This document shows, piece by piece, positions 1 to 12,500 of a DNA stretch of 64,000 nucleotides (positions are counted from its first letter, which is position 1; every line of letters starts with the position of its first letter). This DNA comes from Nemopilema nomurai (Eukaryota > Cnidaria > Scyphozoa > Rhizostomeae > Rhizostomatidae), in the NCBI GenBank assembly GCA_003864495.1, contig ML133395.1:1164075-1228074 (forward strand), read 5' to 3'. The position numbers and the translations under genes were made by a program. The notes below the pieces were generated by a model that worked only from the letters and a program-made list of their open reading frames with translations, was not told where the DNA came from and did no database searches.

Positions 1-3000
1 TCCGCAGCATCTTGATGACTGTACTGTTCCTCTAGAATTCTGTAGTCATCTTCAAAATCATATTGGTTGTCGTCAAATGGGCCAGAAGGCCTTCCATACC
101 ACGTGACCCTAGATGTCCCACTCTGAGGTGCGTCTGGTTCGTCGAAATTTCGATTCAGCTCCTGCATGCTGCTGTATTTGCGTAATGTGTTTATTAGCGT
201 GGTCTGTCCCTGTATTGGAAAATCATCAGTCTTATTCCTACAGACCCTTCAGTAAGCAACGCATTAGTTAAAGTAACAAACGAAGAACTCTCGTAGCGCA
301 AATTATATACTTTGCTGCAAATGCTCCAGGGTGCATTGACCAATATAGGATACAACGACAGCAACATTTTCGAAAACAAAATAAAGCTACAGTTTTATCA
401 TACATGCTTGCTTCACAACATACATTAGAATATAAACGTAAAGAATGGTAGGCAACAATCGGTTTCGCGCCTGCATTCAAAAGTATCAAGAGGACATTGA
501 TTTTCTAGCGCAAATTATAAGCTATATAATAAGTTTTATATAATAAGCTACAGAGCAAAAGATAACTTATTACCGTCACTGCTGTTTTTAAAAACGTGTC
601 TGTGGCCACATTTAGGCCTTGTCTGCCCACTCGCATCAATGCCACATACCCATTTTGCTTGGCATTTTCTATGTACTTGTCAATGTCCTAAATAACATAA
701 CAGTTAAATGCAATTCGAAACTCAAGGCAAGAAAATACAGAAGATTTTTTGCATATACAATACAAATATGGTATATTGTACCAAAACACTTTATAATTAA
801 TATTTTAATACAAAGTAAGTGAGAGGGCATGTGAGCATATTATCATGATACGATATGTATACCTATCATATTACTATAAGACTATTTTTGGAGGAAACTA
901 ATCAAAATGCTTTTTCATTAAGATTTCTTCAGGGTTAATAATTGAAATTCCACAAAGTATACACTGTTGTCTGCGTCCCTTTGCTTAACTAGGACTGTCT
1001 TTTAGTCCAATTAGGCTTTGAGAGATGTTTATTTGTACCAAATGATAGAGTGTGCCATGATTTGGGAGAACCTAGGTGGGGAGAGGCCCCTGAAAATTTC
1101 TTGCACATAGATTACTAAACAGATATCTACCTTTTCATGCCTTGCAAGCCATGGGTGAACAAACCTCCTATACAGAATGCTTGAGCCCTAAAAACAAAAA
1201 TGGGGCTTTTCCAAAACACAGATATGGAAATAGTTAAAAAAGCAATTTAAAGAGATAAATGTTATCATTGCTGTGTTAATAACTAGTGGAAAAGTTAATG
1301 GGCAACAGCTACATAGCCAAATTCATGCAACTGATGAGTGTATTCTGGTCTTTTTGCAGGATTTTTGTTGGCACATAAACACATACACGCATGAGAGTGG
1401 GTTTGAACAAAATGATGAAAACCAAAACTAACACATAATCAAGCCTTTCTTGAGGCCTTTAGAAACCAAGACAGTCCAGCAATATGCAAATAGTCATCTT
1501 AGAAAATATTTTTAATCTGATGATAAAAATGCATTAAATTTTGATTGAAACATTTTTGTTGACAAAATACCTTTGTTGCAGGAGACAAGAGCCAAAAAAG
1601 AAAAATTATCTTCATTTCATAATACAAAGGGATCCTAAAAAAACAAAACACTGTATTGTTCTTTGTAACATTTGAGGGGATATTCATCTGGGGATTATAT
1701 TTCGACAAGAAATTTAAGAATTATCAAATCACTATAAAATTAGATACATCAAAATTCACAAAGTACTCTTTCACTCAATAAATTAGTATATAAAATTCAT
1801 TGCCTGAGATGGCTAACTCATACCATGAAAAATTATTCTCTTTCATGGCAAAGAAAACAATTGAAAACAAACTGATGTCTAGACTTGAATAATGATCTGC
1901 AAGCTAATTGTATCATGAATGATTAAAGCATATGAATAATAAATGATTAATGCAATGACTCACCAAGAAATAAAAACATCAGCAGCATTCTCTACTGCTG
2001 TGAAGAATGCAAATACAATCCAATACATCATCCACTTTACCTTAAATTAAAGAAAGCACTCTTTTATAGCTAACAGCCTTCATAGGACATGTTGATAGAT
2101 TTTAAAAAATCTGCACCTGGAACTACTTGTGGGTCTTTCATAGTTAGGACATAATGATGCATTTCAAGCATTTTACTTCGCTTATCTTAACATGGAGGCT
2201 TTCTTAGTACAGATAAGGTGAGCTTAACAAAAAAGGCAAGATCACTTAAACTAGAAGTACCTCATTAACAATTCAGATTTTAACAAAATTCTAAGCAATT
2301 CCCTACAGCCATCCAAATTGGAATACATATTCTCAGCGAGTATGGCATGCAACAGCAAAAGATGCTTGGAAGTTTGGTACTTCATTATTCTGCAATCTTT
2401 GGAATATGTTTCCAAAAATCAAGTATCTATAATTACAGAAAGTTCTGTTGTTTTTCATCTTTGCAGTAGCATTTCTCATTTTTCTCCTTTAAATACTTCT
2501 TCAAATATTTTAAATTATGAACAGCACCAGGTTCATTGCTGTGAGTGTTTGGAGACAGTATGTACAAATTTTCATTGAGAGGACAAAGAATAAAGAAATC
2601 TCAAGATTCTAGTACATGAATCTGCAGATGCAAAATAAATTAAATTACTTTAAATTGAAAAACTTCCTTCAAAATGCCTGAGTTGTTCACAATTAGTAGC
2701 TGTTTTTAGTGGGTTGATGTTTACTAGACTAGTAGGGGCATAGCTGTTGAGCATTTTTCTTAAAGGGCTTATTTCAAAATGGCAAATGAAGGACAACTTT
2801 CCTTGTGAGGAGCTTGGTCTAGAAACTTTGTCTAGATAACAAAATAGCAATCTATGCAATATATTTGCAATCTGCAGATAGACCTAAAATTAACATTGAG
2901 TCATGAACCTGTGGTTCAAACGAAGTATATCGGATAAGTCACTTTTGATACTCCAATTTTTTGTTTGTATATAGAGATTTTTTTAACATTTTAATTGGAT

Positions 3001-4293
3001 TACATTTTATACATTTTATCATAGAGGAAAAGGTAAGATTTTAATGAGAATGTGATACAAATAGATGAAAAATGACTTCATAGTGGATTGTTGAAAATCA
3101 ATTATAGAATCTACCTACTGCAAGTCCATAATCAATTAATTATCAAATCAGAGAGGAAAGCAAAGCCTAGAGTGCTAAGGGGGCTTTTTACGTTTTATCA
3201 CCAAGTATTATGCATACAGTACTTGCATTAAATAGAAAAACCAGGCAGATATTCAATGATTTACTTTATGTATGTCATTAAGCCACATTCTACTACTCAT
3301 TGCAGGCTAGAAGCCCTGACAGGTAGCTTTGACTCTGTTTGTTATGTTTTGGGTGATATTTGGAAAAGATTTGCAACTTTTAAACTCTTGCTTTGAAAGA
3401 AATCACTTTGGCAACATAAATGGGGATAGCCATTCTGTTTCTGTCAATAAACACTTAATGACTCTTTAAAGACAAAAGGAAAACAATTACATGAATATTA
3501 AGTTTTACCATTATGGTTCAGCACATGAATCAAGACAAATCAACTAAAACCAACCATATGGGTTCAAAACACCTATTTGTTTTTTGTTTAAGTGGTTTGA
3601 CGGATTATATATCGAGGTGTGAAAATCGATTTAAAACTGTAAAGGGCTTACGTATTCCCTGACATCTTTTGTTTTCACGGCTTTGTACGAGCGGTATGCT
3701 GGGTAAAGTGTTCCAAAACATAGTCTAGAAAAGGTTTAAAAAGAGAGAAAATTGAGATCTGTAACATGAAAATGCAAAATAAGATGTCAAACTGACGTAC
3801 GGAGCAGGTATTTGAAGCGTCTTCTGCGACGCTCACAACAATAATAAAAACCCGAAGCAGACATTTCATAACGCTGAGTAATAAGCAAAACATTATTGAA
3901 ATACGGAGTGAGTGATTGATTCAAATTTTGTTTCTAAAACAAGCAGCATTCTAAAAAGCAGAGGGTCCCGTAGTGGATCTCCAATAAGTGAGGAGAGAAC
4001 TTCATGAGATAAATAAGTCTAAAGCTTAGCTCGACGGGTACGAATAGACAACACATTCTCAAAAAATGAAAGTCAGCATAGAGACAAGATAAATAAACGA
4101 AGGAAGCACTTGACAAATCAAATGAATCGAAAAAAGTAGTTGGCCAGGGAGAGCAAGAGAGTATGCTTCTTTTGAAATAATGACAAATTATGAACATCGA
4201 GACAAAAACAGATACCCGGCAATGCACTAGGCCATTATATGATCATGCATGCAGTACTTACATCATAAGACGTGATATAAGTTGAGAAATCAT
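1..4293 (-). CDS. REEP: REEP1-4-type receptor expression-enhancing protein (3' end outside window)
   Basis: Seven coding exons join in frame: 4262-4293, 3652-3724, 1964-2040, 1571-1634, 1131-1187, 574-687 and 1-209 (continues past base 1). The product starts [20 protein letters not shown] and carries the family blocks [49 protein letters not shown] and [14 protein letters not shown], then [11 protein letters not shown]. These are the TB2/DP1/HVA22 hydrophobic hairpins of REEP1-4 proteins, which sit in tubular ER, bend membrane and bind microtubules; the MRVG-GLN block after the hairpins favours the REEP1-4 branch over REEP5/6. The acidic tail beyond it ([16 protein letters not shown]) is less conserved. 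The ATG at 4293 is chosen because it gives the family's short N-terminus. All exon phases agree (2,0,2,0,0,0). Which paralogue it is cannot be decided without the missing end. Confidence 0.93.
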
Positions 4294-4967
4294 CTCGCCA
4301 GACTGCCCCAAAACAGCTCTGTATCAAGAAATAAGTACCAGGACGATGGAATTGCACGCTGATATCAATTTCTTGCCATACTAGTTGTAAACAGCATTTG
4401 TTGCTGCCGCTTCGAGAAAACCTGCTATGCAATTTTCCGAAAAACTTTAGTTGAAACGAGGCTATTCCCAATGGCCAAAACAAAACACTCTGACGTCATA
4501 TGAAGAGCACAGGGCAGCGTGCGATGCAAATTTTCATATGATAAACTCTCGTATAGAGTTAAAGCTATTGGTGGGGATTGAGCCTAATTTGAACTATTTA
4601 TGACAAATTAGGCACGTGTTTGTTACAGGAATATAGCCATGCTTTGTTATATCCTTTTGAAGTAACGACGGAGAAAAACCATTGCGCAGGGCATATTTAC
4701 TAATTTTCAATGCTAATGTAGACCACTTTTAACGGGACAGGACCCCCTTCTTTCTCACGTGCAAATATTTCTCCCTTTAAGTGTCACTTTCTCTTTTTGA
4801 ATACCAAACGGTTGTTATCTTTGATCAGCTCTTTGTTATCTCGTGTGGATTTTTTCTGTTGGTGACTCAGAGGAAAGTGGACAACAATTGAATCTCGAAA
4901 TCCCCGTTGCCTTGACTTTACATCCAGTTAGGGCTCCAAAGCGAATACTCCTTGTTCATGCTGATCA

Positions 4968-5177
4968 TTTAAAGGCATTGAGTCATGGTAAATAGCAGAT
5001 CTCCGTGGGGGTTTGTCTGTTTTCATGTGATAAGTTAGTTTTCATGTAATCATACATCAAAATCACGTGAGCAGTTTGCTTGACAGCCAATCAGATTGGC
5101 GAAGCTATCATAATGACTCAGCAATCTTTGCAATTTGGGTATACGCTTTCCATTTACCATGACTCAATGCCTTTAAA
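4968..5177. mobile_element. Short MITE-like element with TTAA/TTTAAA at both ends
   Basis: A perfect 26-bp inverted repeat occupies 4968-4993 and 5152-5177 (inner motif AGGCATTGAGTCATGG) around about 160 bp with no coding capacity. If TTAA at 4969-4972 and 5173-5176 is the target duplication, the element is 4973-5172 with 21-bp termini. TTAA duplication is the mark of piggyBac-type insertion, but the ends do not start with the usual CCY, and the palindrome TTTAAA makes the exact boundary ambiguous. It lies about 675 bp upstream of the REEP start codon. Confidence 0.7.
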
Positions 5178-5880
5178 AAATGTTATGGTTGGCGACTTCT
5201 GGCTCAAACAATTGCCCGTCGACATAGAAACAACACTGCAATTTCGTTTCTGTTCTGTGTCATTGAAAAGGAGAGCCGGATTCTTGTGCTTTGTTACCAG
5301 CAATATTGTCTCCGCTTGTTGCCGCTAAATTCAAGAAGGTTTTCATAAGAAGAGTTGTTTTTTATCTGAACAACAAAGAATTTTCACTCCAGTTCCCGAA
5401 ATAGTCATTTTTTTGACGTGAATTCTCGCTGAGATTGATTTCTCATGCATATTTGAGCCCTCGTCTATTTTCCGCGGCTCCGCACCACCCAGGCTCAGAC
5501 CATAGAATGTTAGTTATCTCGAATTTGGAAATTCTTTTATCGGACTGAGCGGACAAAGCGTTACTTCAAGGGAATATTAATCGACCATCCAATTCCGGCA
5601 AAAGAAATTGAAAAAGAAATTTAAAAAGGATGTCGATTTACGAGCGTTTTGACACAACGAAATTCTGCTCAAAAATATATTTTGTGGCATCCAAAGACCC
5701 GAGTAAAAGATAGGAACAGTGCTGTCATGTTTCGATAGACCTTTATAATTCCTTTACGAGCACAAATCAATATTCTTGCTCGATTTTCGTAACTCTATTA
5801 TAATGTTTATATTTAACATATTTTTCAGATAATTAAGATTAGTACCCAAATGTTGTTATTGGTGTTAATTAGAGGGATGG

Positions 5881-6135
5881 TCATTTCCGCAAAGACATTT
5901 CAAATACAAAACTCAATGCCCCACTCTCCCTAGATAAATGTTTGCTTAGTAGTTCTATTAGTTGTGCTTCGCAAAAAGCATCGGGTGAACAAACAAGTTG
6001 CTCTATCAGTTTGGGGGATGAACAAAACAAAATAACTTTCTCTTCACTAAATTCTAAATCTTTCACATGACTTCCAAAATCAAGGCTATGTTTGCCCTTA
6101 AGGTATCTTCTCATATTTCTTCGATAATCAAACAT
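5881..6135 (-). CDS. Unassigned 84-codon open reading frame
   Basis: The frame starts MFDYRRNMRRYLKGKHSLDF and ends with TCC..CGG-free, charged and helix-prone sequence (LSKHLSRESGALSF). I do not recognise it. A possible splice acceptor (ttgtctag) lies just upstream of the ATG, so it could be a terminal exon, but no partner exon is seen. It sits within the likely 3' UTR/downstream region of SEC23IP. It may be chance; it is listed because its composition is more protein-like than the shadow frames around it. Confidence 0.2.
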   Translation of the reverse strand: MFDYRRNMRRYLKGKHSLDFGSHVKDLEFSEEKVILFCSSPKLIEQLVCSPDAFCEAQLIELLSKHLSRESGALSFVFEMSLRK

Positions 6136-6573
6136 TAAGCTAGACAAGAAATGCTAATTTCGTATACCAAAACCCTTTAATTAACGACCCCAACTGTCTT
6201 CCAACATCATACAAATTAATAAAGTCTTTATAAGCAAGTAACACAAAAATCTAACAGTTGAATCTAGTCGATTTCACGACTACACATATGTGTAATCAAA
6301 TAAGTGAGAATATCTTTTCTGCAAACAGGCCGCTAGAGTACCTCCAAAGCGGACGGAAAGGGAGCTCTTACCAACTTCTTATAATCGGAGTACGCCGAAA
6401 TAAATATTTTATCTCATTTAAAACCTCACCTAGCTAGAAAATCGCCATGGAAACAGGCGGAAATGCAAATTATAACGTATGACATCTGCATGATATAAAT
6501 TGTTCAAGTATAATGTTTAAATACATCTCTTGTGAAATATAAAGTTTTAAGGCTACTAACATCCAATTCTAAA

Positions 6574-9500
6574 TTAATTAAAGTCAGCTCCATAAATTGC
6601 TCTGAGCATCAGAAGGACAGTATCTTCTGAGTTCCTGCAGATAGAAGAAAAGTTGTGTTAGCTGAACAGTCCTAAATTTACGATGGCAATACAGATATTG
6701 TAATCATTTCTCATTTGGTTAAGAAAGAGATTAAACTCTGACAGGTCCATCTACAGGGAACAACCAAAAACTAAATAGACGTCAATCAATCACCAGTAGC
6801 AAGTGTGGCTGCTCAGGGCAAACAGGTATTCGTTCAGGCTCTCCAGCGGTCGTTCTTGGAGCACAAAGTCGATTCTTTTGCCGTTATTCAGCTTCCCGCA
6901 TCCGATTTCAGGCCCAGTAGGTTCATTTACAGCTGCGATCAAATAAATATATCTAATTATGAAAGAGACACTGGCAAACTGACACAGTCGGAAAACGAAA
7001 CGAAGAAGATGCATGCTGAAAGTGTCTTCTAGGTGAATGAGTTCTCAGCATCAACAGTAAGATCGCAAAAGCAAGGTACATAGCGTTCCCGTGCCAACAA
7101 GGCCTTTTGACGCCCAAGCAAGTCGCCTAAATTTTTTAGCCTTTCAGCGATTTTAAAGTTCACTACTCCATTGAGGGTGTTAAATGAGACAAAAGCATGA
7201 ATTTGCAAACTCGGCGCATACTCTCGGCTTCGTGGGCTTCGGCCTTGGTGTCATCATTTGTGCTCTGCAATGGTTTCACAACTGCAGTCTCCGACTCGTC
7301 ATCGGCTGAATCAAGCGCCTCGTTTCGATGCGACCTCGCGAAATGGTTTATAGTTGCCCATGTGCTTCGAACAGCCTCGATGAAGCCTTGCTTTAAATTT
7401 GCACTGACTCTTGTTAGGTTTTCTCGGAGTTCTGCCGTCAAAAAAAATTTGCTTGATAAAAATGAATGCAGCCTACAAATCATTCATGCATAATTCGACA
7501 AAATATGAAAGGGCGGCAATGTATTTTTTTCTGATGAAACAAAAGAACTTTCGCATATATTGCCGACAATATGTCATTACGGATATACACTTGACATTAC
7601 GTTAGCCAACCTAGAAAGTGTAAATGAATGTCGGAGGGTAAATTCAAACAAAGTTCTCTTCAAAAAGCAGGATGCCATGAACTAGCATATTATGTGATAA
7701 TTGCGGACGAACACAGTCAAAGGGGCCTACCTTGAGTAGTAATGTTATAATTGGTTTTTGGTCACGTCTGAACGCACCTTTATCGCTTTTTTAGCTACGT
7801 CTGGCTTTTTCAAATAACATGATCTCAATACTTAGCACATAGCTTCAGGCCATGGAAACACCCACTTTTGTTGTGGGCATCGACTAAGAGACCGAAAAGC
7901 TGGTTTAAAGTTCCAGAAGATAGGACCAAACCGCTAATCATTTAGAAATCATCCACAAAAGACTAGTGTTGCATACTGGTTATCCGAGGACTGAAGGTCA
8001 AACGCGCCTATTTACAAAAGTACGAACGGAAAGGCCTCTTTCACTGACTTCACAACTGATCAAACTTTGCAAACATGGTTTTTCTTAAGCTTCGTCGGCA
8101 AGTAACCTTTCTCTAATCTATTTTGTCACAATTTCTAACAACCAACTGCCTACTTCAAAGTTGCTGATCTTTGCTTTGCACTATCTATTGCACAAGCTGT
8201 ACTTTTACAGATGAAGTCCTCTACCTAATTACTTTAGTACCTAAATCGGCAAATTATATGGTTCTGCTCTCGTGGCCATTTGCTTAACAAAGGCAAGCTG
8301 AAGGGCTGAATTATTTTTAAAATCAACGTAACGAATAATCAAGTTAAGTCTCTCTACCCAAATGGAACCTTTTTCGTCCCTTGTGATGGGGCATAAGCAC
8401 AGGCGGAGCTTCGATTGTCGGGTTTACCAGAGGCTCAATTCTATAGGCCTAAAATCGAAATGGTGGAATGAAGACACAATGGTACAATAAGCAATTAATG
8501 ACTGTCATAACACAGACACTAATCTTGGAAAAATTATATTTTGTGGTTAGATGTCTCAGCAGAAAAGGGAAGTTACAATATAATCAAAAACAGCAACTGA
8601 CAAATTTAATAAAAAATACTGCTCTCTAATCAGGCTTAAGCTTTGAGATCTCAGTAGAAAAGAAAAAACATAACAGAAATTCAAAGGAATAAATTGGCAC
8701 GTTTTGAATGAATCGGGTGAGCAATTACGGCCAAGCAATTCCAAACAGTCAAGATTCGAATAAATGACATGTGTCAAAAGCTAAAGTCAGTGAAATGAAG
8801 ATAACTATATATATATATTGAAAGAAGCAAGGGAACTTACCACGGGATCATACTGCATTTCGGTGAACATGGAAGGGAAAAAATCAAAGTGACTAAGTGA
8901 TTAAACGAATTCGAAAAAATGATAAACTGTGACAAACAATGTGTTATTAGTTAATAAAGCACGGGTGTTAAGCTTTATATGAAGCAAGATAAAACAATGC
9001 ACGAAGACTCCTTGCTAAGCTCAAAGTTTGAATTTGAGGTTTGCTTCAATAGAATGCTTTGAGTACGTGACAGGGCAGTGTTAAGATTTTCCTACGAAAC
9101 TCCATTGATTATGGTCTTACACTGCAAGCCAATAAAGGAAAGGAGCTCATTTAGAATGCTAGGAGCTGCACCGCGTTTGCATTTCAAACAAATTGAAAAA
9201 TGTTTATGAATTATGAAAAGATCGGAAATGAAGATGCTCCCTGCAATCAATACAATAATATCCTACCAAGCTAGAACATTGATGGTCACTACCGGTTTCG
9301 TATTCATCATCAACAAAAGCTTCAGTTTCGGCATCCTGATAGCTAATTCCTTTCGGCAAAATGTTGACATTTCCATAGCTACGACTGGTTGGTTTACGAG
9401 TGGCTTGAATTACTTGTTATTCTTTCGTTGTTCTCAGAACGGTTTAAGTAGATTTCAAGCACCATTAATAGACAACCATTAAAATAACCATTTAACTCAT

Positions 9501-12500
9501 TAAAAGAAGCAATCCAAGCATTGACATGATTGGGGCAGGACTCTAACATGTGACCAGCGAGGCTCTACTGAGCTAATTCGCACATTTCAAGTCCACCACC
9601 CAAGTTGGCTCGCAAATGTTTACGAAAAATGAAGAATGCATGGAAAAAAGTTAACAATTGATTGAAACTAGCTGTAGAGCGACTTACCGGATGAAATATG
9701 TTATAAAATGAGCTACAAGTCGGGAGCTTGAAATTCAATCCGAATGACGTGACCCCCCTGACGGTCACGAATAGCCCGATAGGAGAGCCGAGAGCAAACA
9801 TGTTCACCGGGTGAAAAGTCAGTTTAGAGTAGTGGACAGTCGGCTGACCGGTCCCTGCGACGCCACGCTCGTAGGCAACCTCGACGCTTGCGGAGGAGAA
9901 CGACCTAAACAAGTACGTCTGGGTCCCTTTGGTAATGGCTGACTGTTTCTCTGGTTTGGCCTGAGTCGCAACAGAAGTGGAAGCTAGCGCGACCGGAAGG
10001 GAGGATGGCTCTTTCTTCATTTCCACAGCTTTTTTCTTTTCCTGCAAATGAAGAACTTCAGTTATAAGAACGCTGCTAATCACTGATCGACTTCGAGACA
10101 AGAGGAGGACAACGACAAAACGCAGCCATAGCCCATGCTCCGGAACAGAGAGTTGCCCAGAGATACTTTACGAACAGTGCTACCCGAACCTTTTCGCCTC
10201 AAACACACACACACACAAACACACACCGGTCCTTTTGTTAAAGAACTTCCTGGGAAGCCGGAGCTACAAGCATACTATGGTAGCTTGAAACCGAGTAAGA
10301 TATTCAGACAATGATTACCTTAATATCGAGCAGACCCTTAAAGCTTTTCTCAAATAGCTTATCAAAGATGAAATCAGAGGGCCATGATCCAGCAATAATC
10401 AAACGATTGAGCGCCTGACCAAGCGATAGATTCGCTCTGCATGCATTATTCAGCCTCGCAATCCCTCCAGAGTCATCATCCTGACAATTCATCAAAAGAT
10501 GGCCGACAAATATCTAGTTATCAAGCTTACCTGCTGTAGTGCTTGTTCTCTGACAAAACCCATCAATTTCTTTCTCGGTCCCATAGGTATCCCAAGGTCC
10601 CTCATATCGGCTTCTGAGCACATTAACTACAAGCAAGCACGCAGATAAGACTATTTCCTTGTATGGCATAAGTACATTTTTCTTAAGCAGCAAAAAAGCC
10701 TCAATAAATGATGTGCAAATGGATAAGATGAATAAATAGCCCCATAACAAGGACTCCATTTGTCACCTGAGACTGACTTTGACAAGTGGAATTTCGAAAC
10801 ATATTCCTCCATAATGTAATTTAAAGCTGATTCAAAAACTGAAACATTACAAGAAAGATGGAATACATTGTCAATAGCAAATTAAATTGATTGGATGACT
10901 CCAGACGACCCAGAATAATCTAGAAGGATTTCTAGAGCCGTCTTTTCTTCGCGGAATAAATATGAAAGTATAAAGAAATAAAGCATTAAGGTGGTACCAG
11001 TGTCTCTGTGTCGATTTTTTCTTCGTGAAATTTTGCGGAATAATCCGACAAACTTAGCTTCTTCAAAACGTCATCGATTTCGGGTATTGAATCCTCCTGC
11101 ACAGTGGAAGCATATGTCTGTGAAAGTGAGTGGGTAAGGACTGGCGGAGGAGCAGGCGGTGTTTCAACAACATCATCGTCTGGCGGTGAGCTGGAAAATA
11201 CACAATTGAACGAAACACGATAAAAAAGACTGAAGTAGAAATCAACACGCTAAACAGCCTTTTTGAACACATTATTTGCCCTGCTATTGCTCAACGAATA
11301 TTCAAATAAGTGATCGTTACTGAATAGAAGTCACTCTTAAATGATTCCAACACTCCATTCAAGGGAAATTTGCCGTTCAGCTAAAGAAGATCAAAAGAAA
11401 AAGGACACTTAAAAGCACTAAATGATTCCACAAAGAGAGGGCCAAATCAAAGAGAGAGCCAACAAATAAAAGATGATCTTTTAAAAAGCATACAGCGAGT
11501 TTCGTTTGTAAATAAGAGCGTTTAGTTTGATTTACTACTGATGAATGAAGGTGTACCTCTCAATGTTTTTATCAAAAGTGTCCTTGTGAAGAACCTCTTC
11601 CACAACCTCAGCGTTGTCTTCAGCCATATCAGAGTTGGCCTTAAACGAAACCAAGATGTTATTCATTTTTAAAGCAAACACGTCACTGTTGTGACAGAAA
11701 AAGAAACTCTGCATGTAGATGCAGCTCAAACCTAGACGAAGGACGCTGATTGGTTAATGAAAAGCAACTTGATAGCGTCTTTCATTCAGTTAAAACCAAT
11801 TAGATCTCAAATCAGTTTGACCACATCTAACTAGTTCGTTTTCATCAACATCAGAATGAGAACAGGTCAGTAAAAGTGAAGCTCCATTGCCATTCACAAT
11901 TGCATACAGCGGAAGTTACGAACTATCTGAGGGGATCAATCACAATCAGTTCTTCGAAACAGGATTCCTGGTATGGCAAGCCGAAAACATGTAGCGTCAG
12001 AAAATATTTTGAGGCATTCCTAATAATTCAATGCAGTGTACTAATTCTTATTGCGGTCACTATTCAAAAATAATTAAGAATCAGATCAAATGAGACACTC
12101 ATATGAGAACAGTTGAAGACCTTACCTGGTTAGCCAGAATATCGAACAGTATGCACGAACCTTTGGAAACAAACAGGAAGAAGTTATTTGATCAAGTAAC
12201 AAGTATGATTATAAACAAAACATTTGAAGAATAAATCGAGTGCCAACAACACAACACAATACTACAAAGGTACTCCAATTCACAGCAAAACGCATTAACA
12301 TATCACTCGAATTAACATATCACTATCGAATTGAATACATATAAATACATTTTCAACAAGGATACATTTTCAATATATATATACCTAAGCATGCAAATCT
12401 TGCACGACTACTCAAAAAAGAAGTTAAAATATTCAGACAATCAGTTGTGGTTGAGGCAAAAACTGGCAGGTCAAACAGGAAGAAATAAAATTAGTGCTGC

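Larger units (their letters stand above)
4294..6573. other. Spacer between REEP start and SEC23IP stop
   Basis: This 2.3-kb stretch should contain the REEP promoter and the SEC23IP 3' UTR. I see one short inverted-repeat element (4968-5177) and one 84-codon open frame (5881-6135, minus), each listed separately. No other coding exon with matching splice signals is visible. Confidence 0.6.
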
